Positions 24,476 through 34,160 are shown, numbered from the stretch's first letter. The stretch is 64,000 nt of DNA from SHZL01 sp031362985 (GCA_031362985.1 JANLTO010000034.1:6556-70555), one strand, 5' to 3'. Translations and numbers: made by a program. Notes: a model not told the origin generated them from the letters alone.

Positions 24476-25324
24476 ATGCCCAATAGAAGCAAGCCTGACC
24501 GGCAAGATGTCGCCATCCTCACCCGAGCCATAGAAACCGTTTTTAGGAAATTAATCCGGATATTGGTCGGTCGGATATCTCTGGCAAAATTACAGGAAAT
24601 GGTGAACTTCATTTATGTGGAGGAAGCGGAAAGGAAAATCGTCCGCGAACGTAAAAAAGCGCATGCCCCACTGACTAAACTGGCTTTAATGACGGGGCTG
24701 GACTCGAGAGCAGTAGCCGCGATTAGATATAAAATTCAAACCGGCGGGCAACTGTATGAACAACTGTTCTTAAGAGAGTTGACTCCAGAAAGTGCAATTG
24801 TTGAAGCGTGGGCGCGTCTGATTGACACCACCCTGCCGCATGATGGTAAAGACAAATCAACTCTCGAGTACGGAAACGATGAATCAGATTTTGAAACGCT
24901 GATTCGATCCACAATATCATCCAGGGGAATCACTTCCCAATCGATTATTCAAAGATTAGTGGCATCCAAAAGCATAGTTCAAGACAAAAAGAAGAAAACC
25001 GTAAAGTTGGTGTTGAAACATTTTTCCCCATATCTTTCGAGTGATGAACCGCAAATGTTCAATGCTGCGTTCACCGCAATTTCCAACCTCATTTCAACTG
25101 CCGAGAATAATATTAAAGCCGCACCTGAAGGGAGGTTTTTCCAACGACAGGTATGGACGTTTCGTCTCCCGGTTGCTGCAAGGCTGAATTTTCGAAAGGA
25201 AATGCATGCTTTTTTGGAGTCTTTGGAATTTCGGGCCAAGGAAGAAATCAGGCATTGGGAAGTCGATGGTAAAGCCGATGAGATTGTGAGCGCAGGTGTC
25301 GGGATGTATTACTTTGAAGAGTAG
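24476..25324 (+). CDS. DUF6502 family protein
   Basis: A 282-aa soluble protein. The N-terminal AILTRAIETVFRKLIRILVGRISLAKLQEM and the following APLTKLALMTGLDSRAVAAIRYK look like a helix-turn-helix region (about residues 60-80), and the C-terminal half has AFTAISNLISTAENNI and RQVWTFRLPVAARLNF. I assign DUF6502 from these segments; no role is known to me. AAGGAG at 24463-24468 is 7 nt before the ATG. It is monocistronic, has its own promoter and structured leader, and faces tRNA-Arg. Codon use is more AT-rich than in its neighbours. Confidence 0.75.
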   Translation: MPNRSKPDRQDVAILTRAIETVFRKLIRILVGRISLAKLQEMVNFIYVEEAERKIVRERKKAHAPLTKLALMTGLDSRAVAAIRYKIQTGGQLYEQLFLRELTPESAIVEAWARLIDTTLPHDGKDKSTLEYGNDESDFETLIRSTISSRGITSQSIIQRLVASKSIVQDKKKKTVKLVLKHFSPYLSSDEPQMFNAAFTAISNLISTAENNIKAAPEGRFFQRQVWTFRLPVAARLNFRKEMHAFLESLEFRAKEEIRHWEVDGKADEIVSAGVGMYYFEE

Positions 25325-25355
25325 ACATTCCAAAACACTTCACCGGGTAAATACC

Positions 25356-25431
25356 TGGCGCCCCGAGCAGGAATCGAACCTGCGACCTTCCGCTTAGGAG
25401 GCGGACGCTCTATCCACTGAGCTACCGGGGC
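25356..25431 (-). tRNA. tRNA-Arg(CCT)
   Basis: The minus strand gives a full cloverleaf of 76 nt with encoded CCA: acceptor GCCCCGG paired with TCGGGGC (one G-U), D-arm TAGCTCAGTGGATAGAGC, anticodon loop CTCCTAA, and T-arm GCAGGTTCGATTCCTGC. It reads the rare AGG codon. It lies downstream of rnd on the same strand. Confidence 0.96.
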
Positions 25432-25479
25432 AAAAAATTTTCATGGAACCAGCGATGTCCCGATGTTGGGACAGGAATT

Positions 25480-26634
25480 TTAGCCGCTTCCCTCTTTGGC
25501 TGCCAAGTCGAGGAGTTTATCGGTGATAGCGGACTTCCGCCAACCCATCAGCCGCTCGGGCGGGGTCTGCCCTGATAACTTCGAACGCAAGAGGGATTCA
25601 AGCTGCTTTCTTGAAGCCAGAACAGATGGATCCACGCCGAGTCGCAAAGCCTGGGTATCAACTTCCTCGCGCATGTGCTTGATCAAGTTGCTGTATCGCT
25701 TGTCCAGGGGCGTTAACTGTTCCAGATCGTAATTTTTACCCTTGTTATCTTTGATAATCTCAAGAAGAACCCCGGAATAGCGAGCCAGGGCTTTGGGTTG
25801 AAATTCCTTGATTTCAGCCAGTCCATCGCGAGAGTCTGGTTGTTTCGTGGCCATTTGCATCAACACAGAGTCTTGCAGGACAAATCCACGCGCTGAATCT
25901 CTCTCGATTGCAATTCCTTCGCGCCAGGCAGCAAGGGCTTGCAACACATGCAAAGCGCCTTTACCCAGGAAACTGCTGCCATGAATGCGCAGGTAGGCGC
26001 GGTCAGCATCGGTTGGCTGGCGGCTCTTTTCTACCATTCTGTCAACATCTTCTTCAAGCCAGTTCCATCTCTTGAGTAAATCCAGTTCGAGACGTAATTT
26101 TTGATAAATTGCCGGAAGAAAGACCACATCGGTAGCTGCGTAGTGCAGTTGGTCCGGTTTGAGCGGTCGCCGCATCCAGTTGGAACGGGTAAGCTCTTTG
26201 TCTACTTCAACACCTGTCAGCCATTTCACCATGTGCTGATAGCTCATTTGCAAGGATTGTCCGACCAGGGCGCAGGCGATTTGGGTGTCAACGAGAGGGG
26301 ACGGAACAACCCCAAGGTTGTTCCACAATACTTCAAGATCTTCAGAGGCGCTGTGAACTACTTTCAGGCACTGCGCGTTGGTGAAGAGTTCTTTGAGAGG
26401 GTTAAGGGAGGACAATGTCACGGTATCCACCAGCCATGCCTGGGTCCCATCCGACACCTGTACGAGCCCTAAAGCCGCTCTGTAGGTTCGTTCTCGCAGG
26501 AATTCCGTATCAATTCCCAAAACCCTGGCCACTCTCCAGGCATGGGTAGCGGTTTCAAGCTCCTCTGGAGTATCCAGCAAAATGGGCTGGGTTGCAGCGC
26601 GCAGAGCGAGGTCAACTGTAATTGAATCAATCAT
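25480..26634 (-). CDS. rnd: ribonuclease D
   Basis: A 384-aa 3'-5' exoribonuclease that trims tRNA and other stable RNA 3' ends. The DEDD-family catalytic residues appear as IDTEFLRE (motif I), HSASEDLEVL (motif II) and HYAATDVVFLPAIYQKL (motif III with Tyr), followed by an HRDC domain (about residues 210-290, with ALHVLQALAAWREGIA). Length and layout match E. coli RNase D. tRNA-Arg lies 48 bp downstream on the same strand, a natural substrate, although co-transcription is not proved. Confidence 0.95.
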   Translation of the reverse strand: MIDSITVDLALRAATQPILLDTPEELETATHAWRVARVLGIDTEFLRERTYRAALGLVQVSDGTQAWLVDTVTLSSLNPLKELFTNAQCLKVVHSASEDLEVLWNNLGVVPSPLVDTQIACALVGQSLQMSYQHMVKWLTGVEVDKELTRSNWMRRPLKPDQLHYAATDVVFLPAIYQKLRLELDLLKRWNWLEEDVDRMVEKSRQPTDADRAYLRIHGSSFLGKGALHVLQALAAWREGIAIERDSARGFVLQDSVLMQMATKQPDSRDGLAEIKEFQPKALARYSGVLLEIIKDNKGKNYDLEQLTPLDKRYSNLIKHMREEVDTQALRLGVDPSVLASRKQLESLLRSKLSGQTPPERLMGWRKSAITDKLLDLAAKEGSG

Positions 26635-26817
26635 ATGAACCTGAGAAATGAGATTTGAAATGATGTATTGACTATTGTTTGTAAAGACGATTGTCAGCTC
26701 TTGAGTGTTCTTGTTGTCGGCTGGATTCTGGGTTATGGTGACATTCAGAAATGGGCTGTCACTCCGGCACTTTCGCTAATCAACGAACGTGCGAATGTTA
26801 CAGGCAAAGGATTTTGC

Positions 26818-28701
26818 ATGCACTCCGCTGTTTGCGCGACTACCAGAAGTTCACCGCACGCGCTGAAAGTGATCACGACACTAACGGCAGCGTTTTTAGC
26901 TTCATTTGGCCTGGTTCCCTGCACAGCTTTGTTCGCGCAGGGTGGTTCGCCAGCGCATCAGGAAGAAAGCGAAGGCGCTGTTCCTCGGAACAACCTGGAC
27001 GAAGAGGCCGAACCCGTTCGCCGGATTCAGCGTCTGGGTGATGTGGTGGGCGAGAATGAGTGGGAACTCGAACTGTCCGTGCCACAGGCAGTGGGAAGCC
27101 TGCCTGGCACAACACGATTGCCGGATGAACAGCAGCAACAGCAGTTGCAAGCTTTGCTCACCGAGATTGCGACTCATCCCGAAGACGAGCACGCCCTTGC
27201 GCAACTGAACACGATGTTGAGCGACCTTGTACGGCAGGCCACTGTTGCGGTGGATGCGAACCAACAGGAACTCGCCCGGAGTATCCTGAACGTCATTCAG
27301 GCGGTGAATCCCAGCCAGCCTGGAATCAATTCTGCACAGGAAAAACTCGGTTTGCTTGGCGAAGAGCAAGGCCAACTCGCGGCTGCACGCGAAGCAATGG
27401 AGTCCGGCAGGGTGGACAGACCCGAGGACAACTCCGCGTGGTTTTTCTATCGGCAAGTGCTGGATCGGAACCCGGCGAACGAAGAAGCGCGGGCAGGTTT
27501 GCTTGCCGTGCAGCAGGACATGATCAGCCGGGCGGTAAGTTTCGCTGAATCACAGGATTTTGATTCCGCTGAACGACTTCTGGAAGATGCATCCTTTGTT
27601 CGCGAAGACCAGACACTTGTGGAGCAGGCTCAAGCTGAGGTTGATGCGATCAAGACAGGTCGCGGGCAGACTTTGGAATTACAAGCGGTCGCAGCCATGG
27701 ATCGTGGTGATTTCAACGAAGCAGAGCGGGTCCTGACTAGCCTGGTTGCCTTGGGTGGCATGGGAGATATGGTCAATCAACTTCGCACCCGCCTGGAGGA
27801 GGCGAAGATTTACGGCGGGTTCAAACCTGGCCAGTCCATACGTGACCACTTTATGACAACTGGCCTCTGGGCGCCTGAAGTGGTAATCATTCTGGCAGGC
27901 AGTTACCAGATGGGCTCGCTGCCCCCTGAACAGGGCAGGGACGAAAATGAGGGTCCGCAGCATCGTGTAACGTTCAGACGAGGGTTTGCAATTGGCTTGC
28001 GTGAAGTGTCGGTGGGCGAATTCAGAATTTTTGTGGACAACACAGACTATCGGACCGATGCAGAACGTGTCGGTCACTCAACCGTGTACGATCATTATTC
28101 CGGCAGATTGGCAGAAAAAGACGGTATAAATTGGAATTACAACTACGAAGGAAAACCGGCTCAAACCAACGACGCAGTAATCCATGTTTCATGGAATGAT
28201 GCGCAAGCGTTCGTGGCGTGGTTGGCCCGGGGAACCGGCAAGCCGTATCGACTTCCGACCGAATCGGAATTTGAGTTTGCCCTGCGAGGCGGGCACAGCT
28301 CCAGATACTGGTGGGGCGACGGAACCCCGGCTTCAGTTGTGGAAAACCTTTCCGGCGAGAAGGACATTTCGCGTTCGCGCCGGCAATGGAGCGTTGCTTT
28401 TCCTGGCTACGCGGACAAATTTTGGGGTCCTGCGCCGGTAGGCTCATTTTCGGCTAATCCCTACGGGCTCCTTGATATCGGCGGAAATGTGGGCGAGTGG
28501 GTAAGGGATTGCTGGCACGACACATATATCCGTGCGCCGCTGGACGGCGAGGCCTGGATCAACCCGGGTTGTGATTTGCACGCGATACGGGGTGGCTACT
28601 GGGCCAGTTCACCCGATCAGAGTCGCTCCGCTTCTCGCACTTTCGCCAAGTCCAATCACCATGATGCCCGTACGGGCTTTCGCATTGCCAAGGATTTGTA
28701 G
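26818..28701 (+). CDS. secreted protein with SUMF1/formylglycine-generating-enzyme-like domain
   Basis: A 627-aa protein with a signal peptide (VITTLTAAFLASFGLVPCTALFA), an acidic, Gln-rich, alpha-helical central region with TPR-like repeats (about 100-350), and a C-terminal SUMF1/FGE domain (about 375-627). Domain markers are GSYQMGS, REVSVGEFRIFVDNTDY, VSWNDAQAFVAWLARGTGKPYRLPTESEFEFALRGG in pieces, NVGEWVRDCW and IRGGYWASSPDQSRSASR. Only some family members make formylglycine; many are binding or serine/threonine-kinase-linked domains. No sulfatase gene that would need maturation is adjacent. AAAGGA 7 nt before the ATG at 26818 sets the start. Confidence 0.85.
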   Translation: MHSAVCATTRSSPHALKVITTLTAAFLASFGLVPCTALFAQGGSPAHQEESEGAVPRNNLDEEAEPVRRIQRLGDVVGENEWELELSVPQAVGSLPGTTRLPDEQQQQQLQALLTEIATHPEDEHALAQLNTMLSDLVRQATVAVDANQQELARSILNVIQAVNPSQPGINSAQEKLGLLGEEQGQLAAAREAMESGRVDRPEDNSAWFFYRQVLDRNPANEEARAGLLAVQQDMISRAVSFAESQDFDSAERLLEDASFVREDQTLVEQAQAEVDAIKTGRGQTLELQAVAAMDRGDFNEAERVLTSLVALGGMGDMVNQLRTRLEEAKIYGGFKPGQSIRDHFMTTGLWAPEVVIILAGSYQMGSLPPEQGRDENEGPQHRVTFRRGFAIGLREVSVGEFRIFVDNTDYRTDAERVGHSTVYDHYSGRLAEKDGINWNYNYEGKPAQTNDAVIHVSWNDAQAFVAWLARGTGKPYRLPTESEFEFALRGGHSSRYWWGDGTPASVVENLSGEKDISRSRRQWSVAFPGYADKFWGPAPVGSFSANPYGLLDIGGNVGEWVRDCWHDTYIRAPLDGEAWINPGCDLHAIRGGYWASSPDQSRSASRTFAKSNHHDARTGFRIAKDL

Positions 28702-28839
28702 ACTCGCCAGGCTACGGTTCACAGGATTCAGGGATTCGTTGGGAAAAAAGCAAGCTGATTTACGCCCAGGAACCATGTACGCTAAGGTAAATGTGGGCAA
28801 TCACGCGGAGTGCCCGGTACCAGGTTGCAAGAAATCAGG

Positions 28840-29502
28840 ATGTGGGCAACAGTGGAATTTACCCAAAACATTGAGGTTCATTATCCCACTACAGTAATGC
28901 AGCGGCATTTTTCCGGGTCCGGTGAACTGAATAAAAACCTGCTGTCGGTTTTGCAGACCCTGGAAAAGCAGTTTGCCGATACACCGCAGAATGCCGTTAG
29001 TTCAGGCTTGATATCCACCCAAGGTGGGTATCAGACCGCAGCAAACGTCAACTTGTTTACCCTTAAGTTTGAGAGCATCACTCGATTTCGTGACGAAATG
29101 GTGCTCCCCGCTGCGCGTGACTACCTTTCCCACGTATTCGGAGACCAGGCCGCCAGTTTCAATCCATGGCCGGATGGTTGGGCCAACTTGTTAAGAAAAG
29201 GCGATTGGCAGCGACCCCATTTCCATCCCACCCAGCGCAACGTGGTGTGCGGGGTATATTATGTGAAGCTGCCTGAATCGTTGCCAGAGCCGCAAGGCAG
29301 CATCGAGTTCTTCAACCCCATCCAGGTTTCGGTGAACCATGGGTTTCCATCGACCCGACGTTTGGTGCCGCGGGAGGGAAATCTAATTCTGTTTCCTCCG
29401 TGGTACATCCACTACGTCTACCCATTCAGCAGTGACGGCGAACGCGCGATCATCGCTTTTGACATCCTGGCGCAAAAGCCGGGTGGCCGATTGGTTAGCT
29501 GA
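28840..29502 (+). CDS. putative 2OG-Fe(II) oxygenase
   Basis: About 220 aa. The sequence WANLLRKGDWQRPHFHPTQRNVVCGVYYVKLPE and later FPPWYIHYVYPFSS with ERAIIAFDI match, in short pieces, the double-stranded beta-helix oxygenases annotated as putative 2OG-Fe(II) oxygenases (PF13759 type). HFH and the distal His in YIHYV are likely iron ligands. I start at the ATG at 28840; an in-frame GTG at 28810 is possible. It is 138 bp downstream of the SUMF1-domain gene and the substrate is unknown. Confidence 0.75.
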   Translation: MWATVEFTQNIEVHYPTTVMQRHFSGSGELNKNLLSVLQTLEKQFADTPQNAVSSGLISTQGGYQTAANVNLFTLKFESITRFRDEMVLPAARDYLSHVFGDQAASFNPWPDGWANLLRKGDWQRPHFHPTQRNVVCGVYYVKLPESLPEPQGSIEFFNPIQVSVNHGFPSTRRLVPREGNLILFPPWYIHYVYPFSSDGERAIIAFDILAQKPGGRLVS

Positions 29503-29640
29503 ACAAAGCTGGCTCCAGAACTTCGGACAGCGTCAGAGGTGGATGGGTAATCCCGGATGAACTGCGCTCTTTGGGTATCGCTGGCTGCGTGCTTCATCAC
29601 ACAAAGTCCGGAGCATTTATGAGCGCTTACTCCGTGACAT

Positions 29641-32568
29641 TTACGCCGAATGAATTGGTTTCAACTCCGGCAGCCATTGGGCGATCGTCGCAAGCATGGC
29701 TTTCACATTGATTGGCTTGGTAATGCAGTCGTTCATACCCGCTTCCAGACATGCCTGACGATCCTCTTCGAAGACGGCTGCAGTCATTGCCAGGATGGGA
29801 AGGTCTTCCTTGCCTGCCATAGAACGGATCAAGCGTGTCGCCTCCAGGCCACTCATTATGGGCATTTGAACATCCATCAGGATCAGGTCGTACGCATGGG
29901 TACGGACCATTTCCACAGCCTCCTGGCCGTTTTCTGCGGTCTCCACCACCAGGTCCACGGTGGCCAGCACCGCCAGTGCCACTGTACGGTTGACCTCATT
30001 GTCATCTGCCAGCAGGATACGTAAACCGCGACCAAGAAGGCGAGGTTTCTGCCCACTGTCCGCCGCAGCAGTTGTCGCAGCGGCGGCTTGGCTGCCGTGG
30101 CTTATACCAAGCCGGGCAGTGAACCAGAAGGTACTGCCCTGACCCGGTTCACTTATCGCCCCCGCCTCGCCGCCCATCAGTTGCGCCAAACGACGGGTGA
30201 TGACCAGGCCCAGGCCTGTGCCGCCGTATTTGCGCGTGGTTGAGAGATCGGCCTGTTCGAAGGCCTCAAAGAGGGCTGTCAGCTTGTCGGACTCAATGCC
30301 GATACCCGTGTCCTGTACCTCAAAGCGCAGCAGGATTTCGTCACCGACTTCTTCCAGTTTCCTCACGCGCAGTGAGATCGTTCCCTGCTCAGTGAACTTG
30401 ATGGCGTTGCCGACGTAGTTGAGCAAGGCCTGGCGCAGGCGGGTCAGGTCGCCGCTGACCCAGTGTGGCACTTCGTCCAGGTCCACTTCCAAGGACAATC
30501 CCTTGGCGCTGACCTGCTCCCTGAACATCGATCGGACATAATCGAAGAGTTCGTGCAGGCGGAAATCTGAGGACTCCAGTGTGATTTTTCCGGACTCGAT
30601 TTTGGCCAGATCCAGCACATCACTGACGATGGACAGCAGGAGATTGGCTGAGCTGTCGATTTGCTCGAGGTGCTTCATTTGCTCCGGCGTTAGATCGGTT
30701 TTCTCCAGCAAGTAAGCGAGCCCGATGATCGCATTCATTGGGGTGCGGATTTCGTGACTCATATTGGCCAGGAAGGTGCTTTTGGCTTTGTTAGCCGCCT
30801 CAGCTTCTTCCTTGGCTGCGTGCAGGGATACTTCCATTCGCTGGCGCATTGCCACTTCCCGGCTAAGCCGCCGGTTCCAAAAAATGAACAGGGTTAGCGC
30901 CAGGACGGCCACTGCTAATAATTGCCAGAAGCGGGTAAAGTCCTTCTCGGCTTCGAAGCGGATCGACATCCAGCGGTTGTAGAAAGCATCTCTTTCCTGC
31001 TGGCTGATGGCATTCAGTGCCTTTTGCAGGATATTGGCAAAAACCGGCCAGTCACTGCGTACAGCCATGGACTGGCTTTGGCTGTAGGGTGTTTCGCCGG
31101 CAATGCGGACATTGTTTATTCCCAGCTCACTCGAGTAGTAACTGGAAGTTACCCAGGTGTCGACATAGGCATCCACATCGCCATCGGAAAGTTGTCGCAG
31201 CCCGGTGGATATTGACTCGACAGGAATCGACTTCACCATTGGGTAGTCACGTGTCAACCACCCGTTGATGGGAGTTTGTATTGACACCGCCACCCGCTTG
31301 CCGGCCAGGTTATCCAAGGTGCCAATAAATGAAACATTGTTTTGCGCGAAGATCACCACCGGCATTACGTTGATCGATGTGGTAAACAGGAAGGATTGCT
31401 GGCGCTGCTCGGTTATAGCGATAGATGAGATCATATCCAGGCGCTTGTTGCTCACCTCCTCCAGTCCTTGACTCCAGGACGGGACATCGGCAACCTCAAA
31501 ATGTATGCCCAGGAGTTGTTCCAGACGATCAAGGTACTCCGTCGAGATGCCTTTATATTGGCCTTCCTTGTCACGGAATTCGATGGGGGCCTGGTAGGGA
31601 TCCACTACCACGCGAACCACGGGGTGGTCTTTCAACCATTGCCCCTCTTCCGCAGTCAAGGTTAAGCGACTTGGCTCACGTCCCCCTAAGGAGTCAATCC
31701 ACTTGTTCGAGAGCAATTGCAATTGCTCAGTGGACAGGGAATCCATGGCTTTTTGCAGGATGGAGGCGAGCTGCGGCCAGTCTTTTCGAACACCGAGGCG
31801 GACATCGTCATCGTCTCCATGCACCACTGTTTGGACTCTTAAATTCTCCAAAAAAGTCTTGCTCGCATAATAAGAACCTGCGCTGAGACCCATGTACGCT
31901 GCATCAGTTTCGCCTATTGAAACTGACAGCAGGGCCTCAAGATGGCTCTTGAAGGTGATGATTCGAATGCCTGGAAAATGTTTCTTAAAATATTCAATGG
32001 ACGAAGCTCCCTCGTGCAAGCCCACAGTTCGGCCATTAAAGTCCGTGACACCGCTTACTTGCGGGAAATCAATCCGGGTGAATAAAACGTTAGGGATTTT
32101 GAGATAGGGATTCGTGAAAACCATGTACTGTTTTCGCTCTTCAGTCACGGCAGGCCCCAAGAGACCATCTATCTCACCTAGCCTGACTTTTCCCTGCAAT
32201 TGCTCCCATTCTCCGGGGAGAATTTTGATATTGGAGCCCAGAGTCTTGTTGATCAGTTCAATTAAATCGATGTTATATCCTTGATAGAGGCCTTTTTCGT
32301 CGAAAAACTCTAAAGGGGGCAAGTCCAAGGCGCCACCAAATACTATTTCCGGATGTCCGGCGAGCCAGGCTCGCTCCTCTGGAGTGAGTGCAAGTGGCAC
32401 GTTCTCCGGCGGTGGCACTATGGGTGTGGTCTGTTGAGCCTGGATCGTTGCAGGCCCCTGGTCGGCTGCCAGCACTGGCAAAGTGAAAAATAATAAAAGG
32501 CTCGCTGCCAGGTAAAAGCACAGCGTACCGAAGAGGGCGCGATGGGGTCCAGAGCTGGTTCGCTTCAT
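29641..32568 (-). CDS. BvgS/EvgS-like hybrid sensor histidine kinase
   Basis: A 975-aa sensor: signal peptide or first helix (ALFGTLCFYLAASLLLFFTLPVLA), two tandem periplasmic solute-binding (SBP_bac_3, Venus-flytrap) domains (about 45-285 and 295-530), a membrane helix (LLAVAVLALTLFIFW), HisKA with the phospho-His in FLANMSHEIRTPMNAIIGL, HATPase with GTGLGLVITRRLAQLMGG, and a C-terminal receiver with phospho-Asp in LILMDVQMPIMSG. There is no Hpt domain and no response-regulator gene nearby, so its output partner must be elsewhere. GGAGG 7 nt upstream sets the start at 32568 rather than 32613. Confidence 0.93.
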   Translation of the reverse strand: MKRTSSGPHRALFGTLCFYLAASLLLFFTLPVLAADQGPATIQAQQTTPIVPPPENVPLALTPEERAWLAGHPEIVFGGALDLPPLEFFDEKGLYQGYNIDLIELINKTLGSNIKILPGEWEQLQGKVRLGEIDGLLGPAVTEERKQYMVFTNPYLKIPNVLFTRIDFPQVSGVTDFNGRTVGLHEGASSIEYFKKHFPGIRIITFKSHLEALLSVSIGETDAAYMGLSAGSYYASKTFLENLRVQTVVHGDDDDVRLGVRKDWPQLASILQKAMDSLSTEQLQLLSNKWIDSLGGREPSRLTLTAEEGQWLKDHPVVRVVVDPYQAPIEFRDKEGQYKGISTEYLDRLEQLLGIHFEVADVPSWSQGLEEVSNKRLDMISSIAITEQRQQSFLFTTSINVMPVVIFAQNNVSFIGTLDNLAGKRVAVSIQTPINGWLTRDYPMVKSIPVESISTGLRQLSDGDVDAYVDTWVTSSYYSSELGINNVRIAGETPYSQSQSMAVRSDWPVFANILQKALNAISQQERDAFYNRWMSIRFEAEKDFTRFWQLLAVAVLALTLFIFWNRRLSREVAMRQRMEVSLHAAKEEAEAANKAKSTFLANMSHEIRTPMNAIIGLAYLLEKTDLTPEQMKHLEQIDSSANLLLSIVSDVLDLAKIESGKITLESSDFRLHELFDYVRSMFREQVSAKGLSLEVDLDEVPHWVSGDLTRLRQALLNYVGNAIKFTEQGTISLRVRKLEEVGDEILLRFEVQDTGIGIESDKLTALFEAFEQADLSTTRKYGGTGLGLVITRRLAQLMGGEAGAISEPGQGSTFWFTARLGISHGSQAAAATTAAADSGQKPRLLGRGLRILLADDNEVNRTVALAVLATVDLVVETAENGQEAVEMVRTHAYDLILMDVQMPIMSGLEATRLIRSMAGKEDLPILAMTAAVFEEDRQACLEAGMNDCITKPINVKAMLATIAQWLPELKPIHSA

Positions 32569-32850
32569 AGAAAACCTCCATTTTGCGCCAGGGAACGCTT
32601 GCCAGCGGCGCAACGCAACGACCCCATCTTACGCCTATCAAGGGGTAGGTGGACCTGATGGCAAGCACCGTGAGTTGGTCACGCTGGAGAAGTGAGAAAA
32701 AGTGCGGGTTTACTGTGGGCAGAAATCGACCGCGGTAATCTGCCGATGGCTAGCGTTTGCGTTTGCTTGGAGAATGCGCAACCGTCAGCTTCAGCCTGAA
32801 ATTCAGTTGCAACAAAGCCTTAAGACTTAAGGTGTTTAATCTGAAACAAT

Positions 32851-32937
32851 TGGTGCCGAAGGTCGGAATCGAACCGACACTCTGTTTCCAGAACTGGATT
32901 TTGAGTCCAGCGCGTCTACCAGTTCCGCCACTTCGGC
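32851..32937 (-). tRNA. tRNA-Leu(CAA)
   Basis: An 87-nt minus-strand tRNA with encoded CCA and the long variable arm of class II tRNAs. Acceptor GCCGAAG pairs with CTTCGGC, the anticodon loop is CTCAAAA (anticodon CAA, reading UUG), and the T-arm is GTCGGTTCGATTCCGAC. Confidence 0.96.
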
Positions 32938-33038
32938 AATGAAGGTGAGCCAGCAAAGAGGCGCAGATTATAGCCACCTCGAACCGCCCTGACCAGCGTT
33001 TTACCCAACGCCCGTTAACCCATGATGCAAATCAGGGA

Positions 33039-34160
33039 TCAGCGCCCCGCGGCGTCCATTTCCACTATTTTCTGCAGGTAGCATGCAATGGCAGGCTTGA
33101 ACCGGTCGTAATCTACCAGGAAGGAGTCGTGGCCCTGGTCAGAAGGCAGTTCAACAAGTTCTGCCTCAATTCCGTTGGCAACAAACGCTGTAGCCAGGCT
33201 GCGCTGCTGGTGTAGGGGGAACAGGATATCTGAGTCCACGCCAATAATGCAGGCCGAATCGAGCTTGATGTGGCCCAATGCATCAACCAGGGAACGATGC
33301 CCGTCGGCCACATTGAACCAGTCCATTGCGCGGGAGAGATATACATATGCGCAGGGGTCGTATTGCACCACGAATTTTCTTGCGGCATTTTCCAGGTAGG
33401 ATTCAACCTTATAGTTCATTCCAAACACCTGCGGCTTGTATTTGGCCTGCTCCTGCCGCCCGAAACGCTTGCGCCATTCACGTTCCGAGCGATAGGTAAT
33501 CATGCCCAGTTTGCGCGCTATCCGCATGCCGTTGCGTGGCCAGCTTTGCGGCGTGTAGTTGCCCGCGTGCCAATGAGGATCAGTCACGATTGCTTCGCGT
33601 TGCAAAGAGCGGATCGCGATGCTGAAAGGTTCTGCCCAGGCGGAGCTCGATACCGCCAGGAAATGCCGGGCTCCTGACGGGTTCTGGTATAGCCAGGCCA
33701 GGCCGCTCATTCCACCCATGGATGGCCCGACCATGGCGCGTAATTGTTCAATACCCAGGTGCTGCAGCACCAACTGCGCTGCGGCAGCAATGTCCCATAT
33801 GGTTACTTCGGGAAAGTCCAGCCGGTACGGCTTGCCCGTGGCTGGATCGATGCTCGCCGGTCCGGTTGAGCCCTTGCAGCTGCCGAGGGAGTTAATGCAG
33901 ATTACAAAATTCCTGTCGGTGTCTATGGGTTTTCCAGGGCCGATGATGGGCTCCCACCATCCTTCGGCAGGGTCCGGGGCATTGGAAGCGGCATGCGCAC
34001 TCGGAGAGATCCCGGTCAGGATCATGATGCCGTTGGAGCGATTGCGGTTAAGCTTTCCCCAGGTTTCGTACGCCAGTGTCAGCTCCGCAATCTCCCCCCC
34101 CCGATGGAACGTGAAAGGCTTCCTGATGCGCAGGAACTGGGTTGCCTTGCCTGTTTTCAT
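33039..34160 (-). CDS. MetX-fold O-acyltransferase, likely serine O-succinyltransferase
   Basis: An alpha/beta-hydrolase of the homoserine O-acetyltransferase family (373 aa). The nucleophile Ser is in VGPSMGGMSGL, with Asp in GVDSDILFPLHQQ and His in SDQGHDSFLVDY completing the triad. Segments such as INSLGSCKGSTGPASIDPATG, PFSIAIRSLQREAI and YLSRAMDWF are, as I recall them, those of the xanthomonad serine O-succinyltransferases, which replace CysE in cysteine synthesis. Since a MetA already exists at 2484, a serine role is more likely than homoserine. Automatic annotation will probably call it metX. It overlaps the preceding metallo-hydrolase gene by 4 bp (ATGA). Confidence 0.8.
   Translation of the reverse strand: MKTGKATQFLRIRKPFTFHRGGEIAELTLAYETWGKLNRNRSNGIMILTGISPSAHAASNAPDPAEGWWEPIIGPGKPIDTDRNFVICINSLGSCKGSTGPASIDPATGKPYRLDFPEVTIWDIAAAAQLVLQHLGIEQLRAMVGPSMGGMSGLAWLYQNPSGARHFLAVSSSAWAEPFSIAIRSLQREAIVTDPHWHAGNYTPQSWPRNGMRIARKLGMITYRSEREWRKRFGRQEQAKYKPQVFGMNYKVESYLENAARKFVVQYDPCAYVYLSRAMDWFNVADGHRSLVDALGHIKLDSACIIGVDSDILFPLHQQRSLATAFVANGIEAELVELPSDQGHDSFLVDYDRFKPAIACYLQKIVEMDAAGR

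Noticed and set aside
33039..34160. Plain metX (homoserine O-acetyltransferase) call
   Set aside because: The family fold is right, but the sequence features and the presence of metA favour a serine O-succinyltransferase; kept as an alternative.
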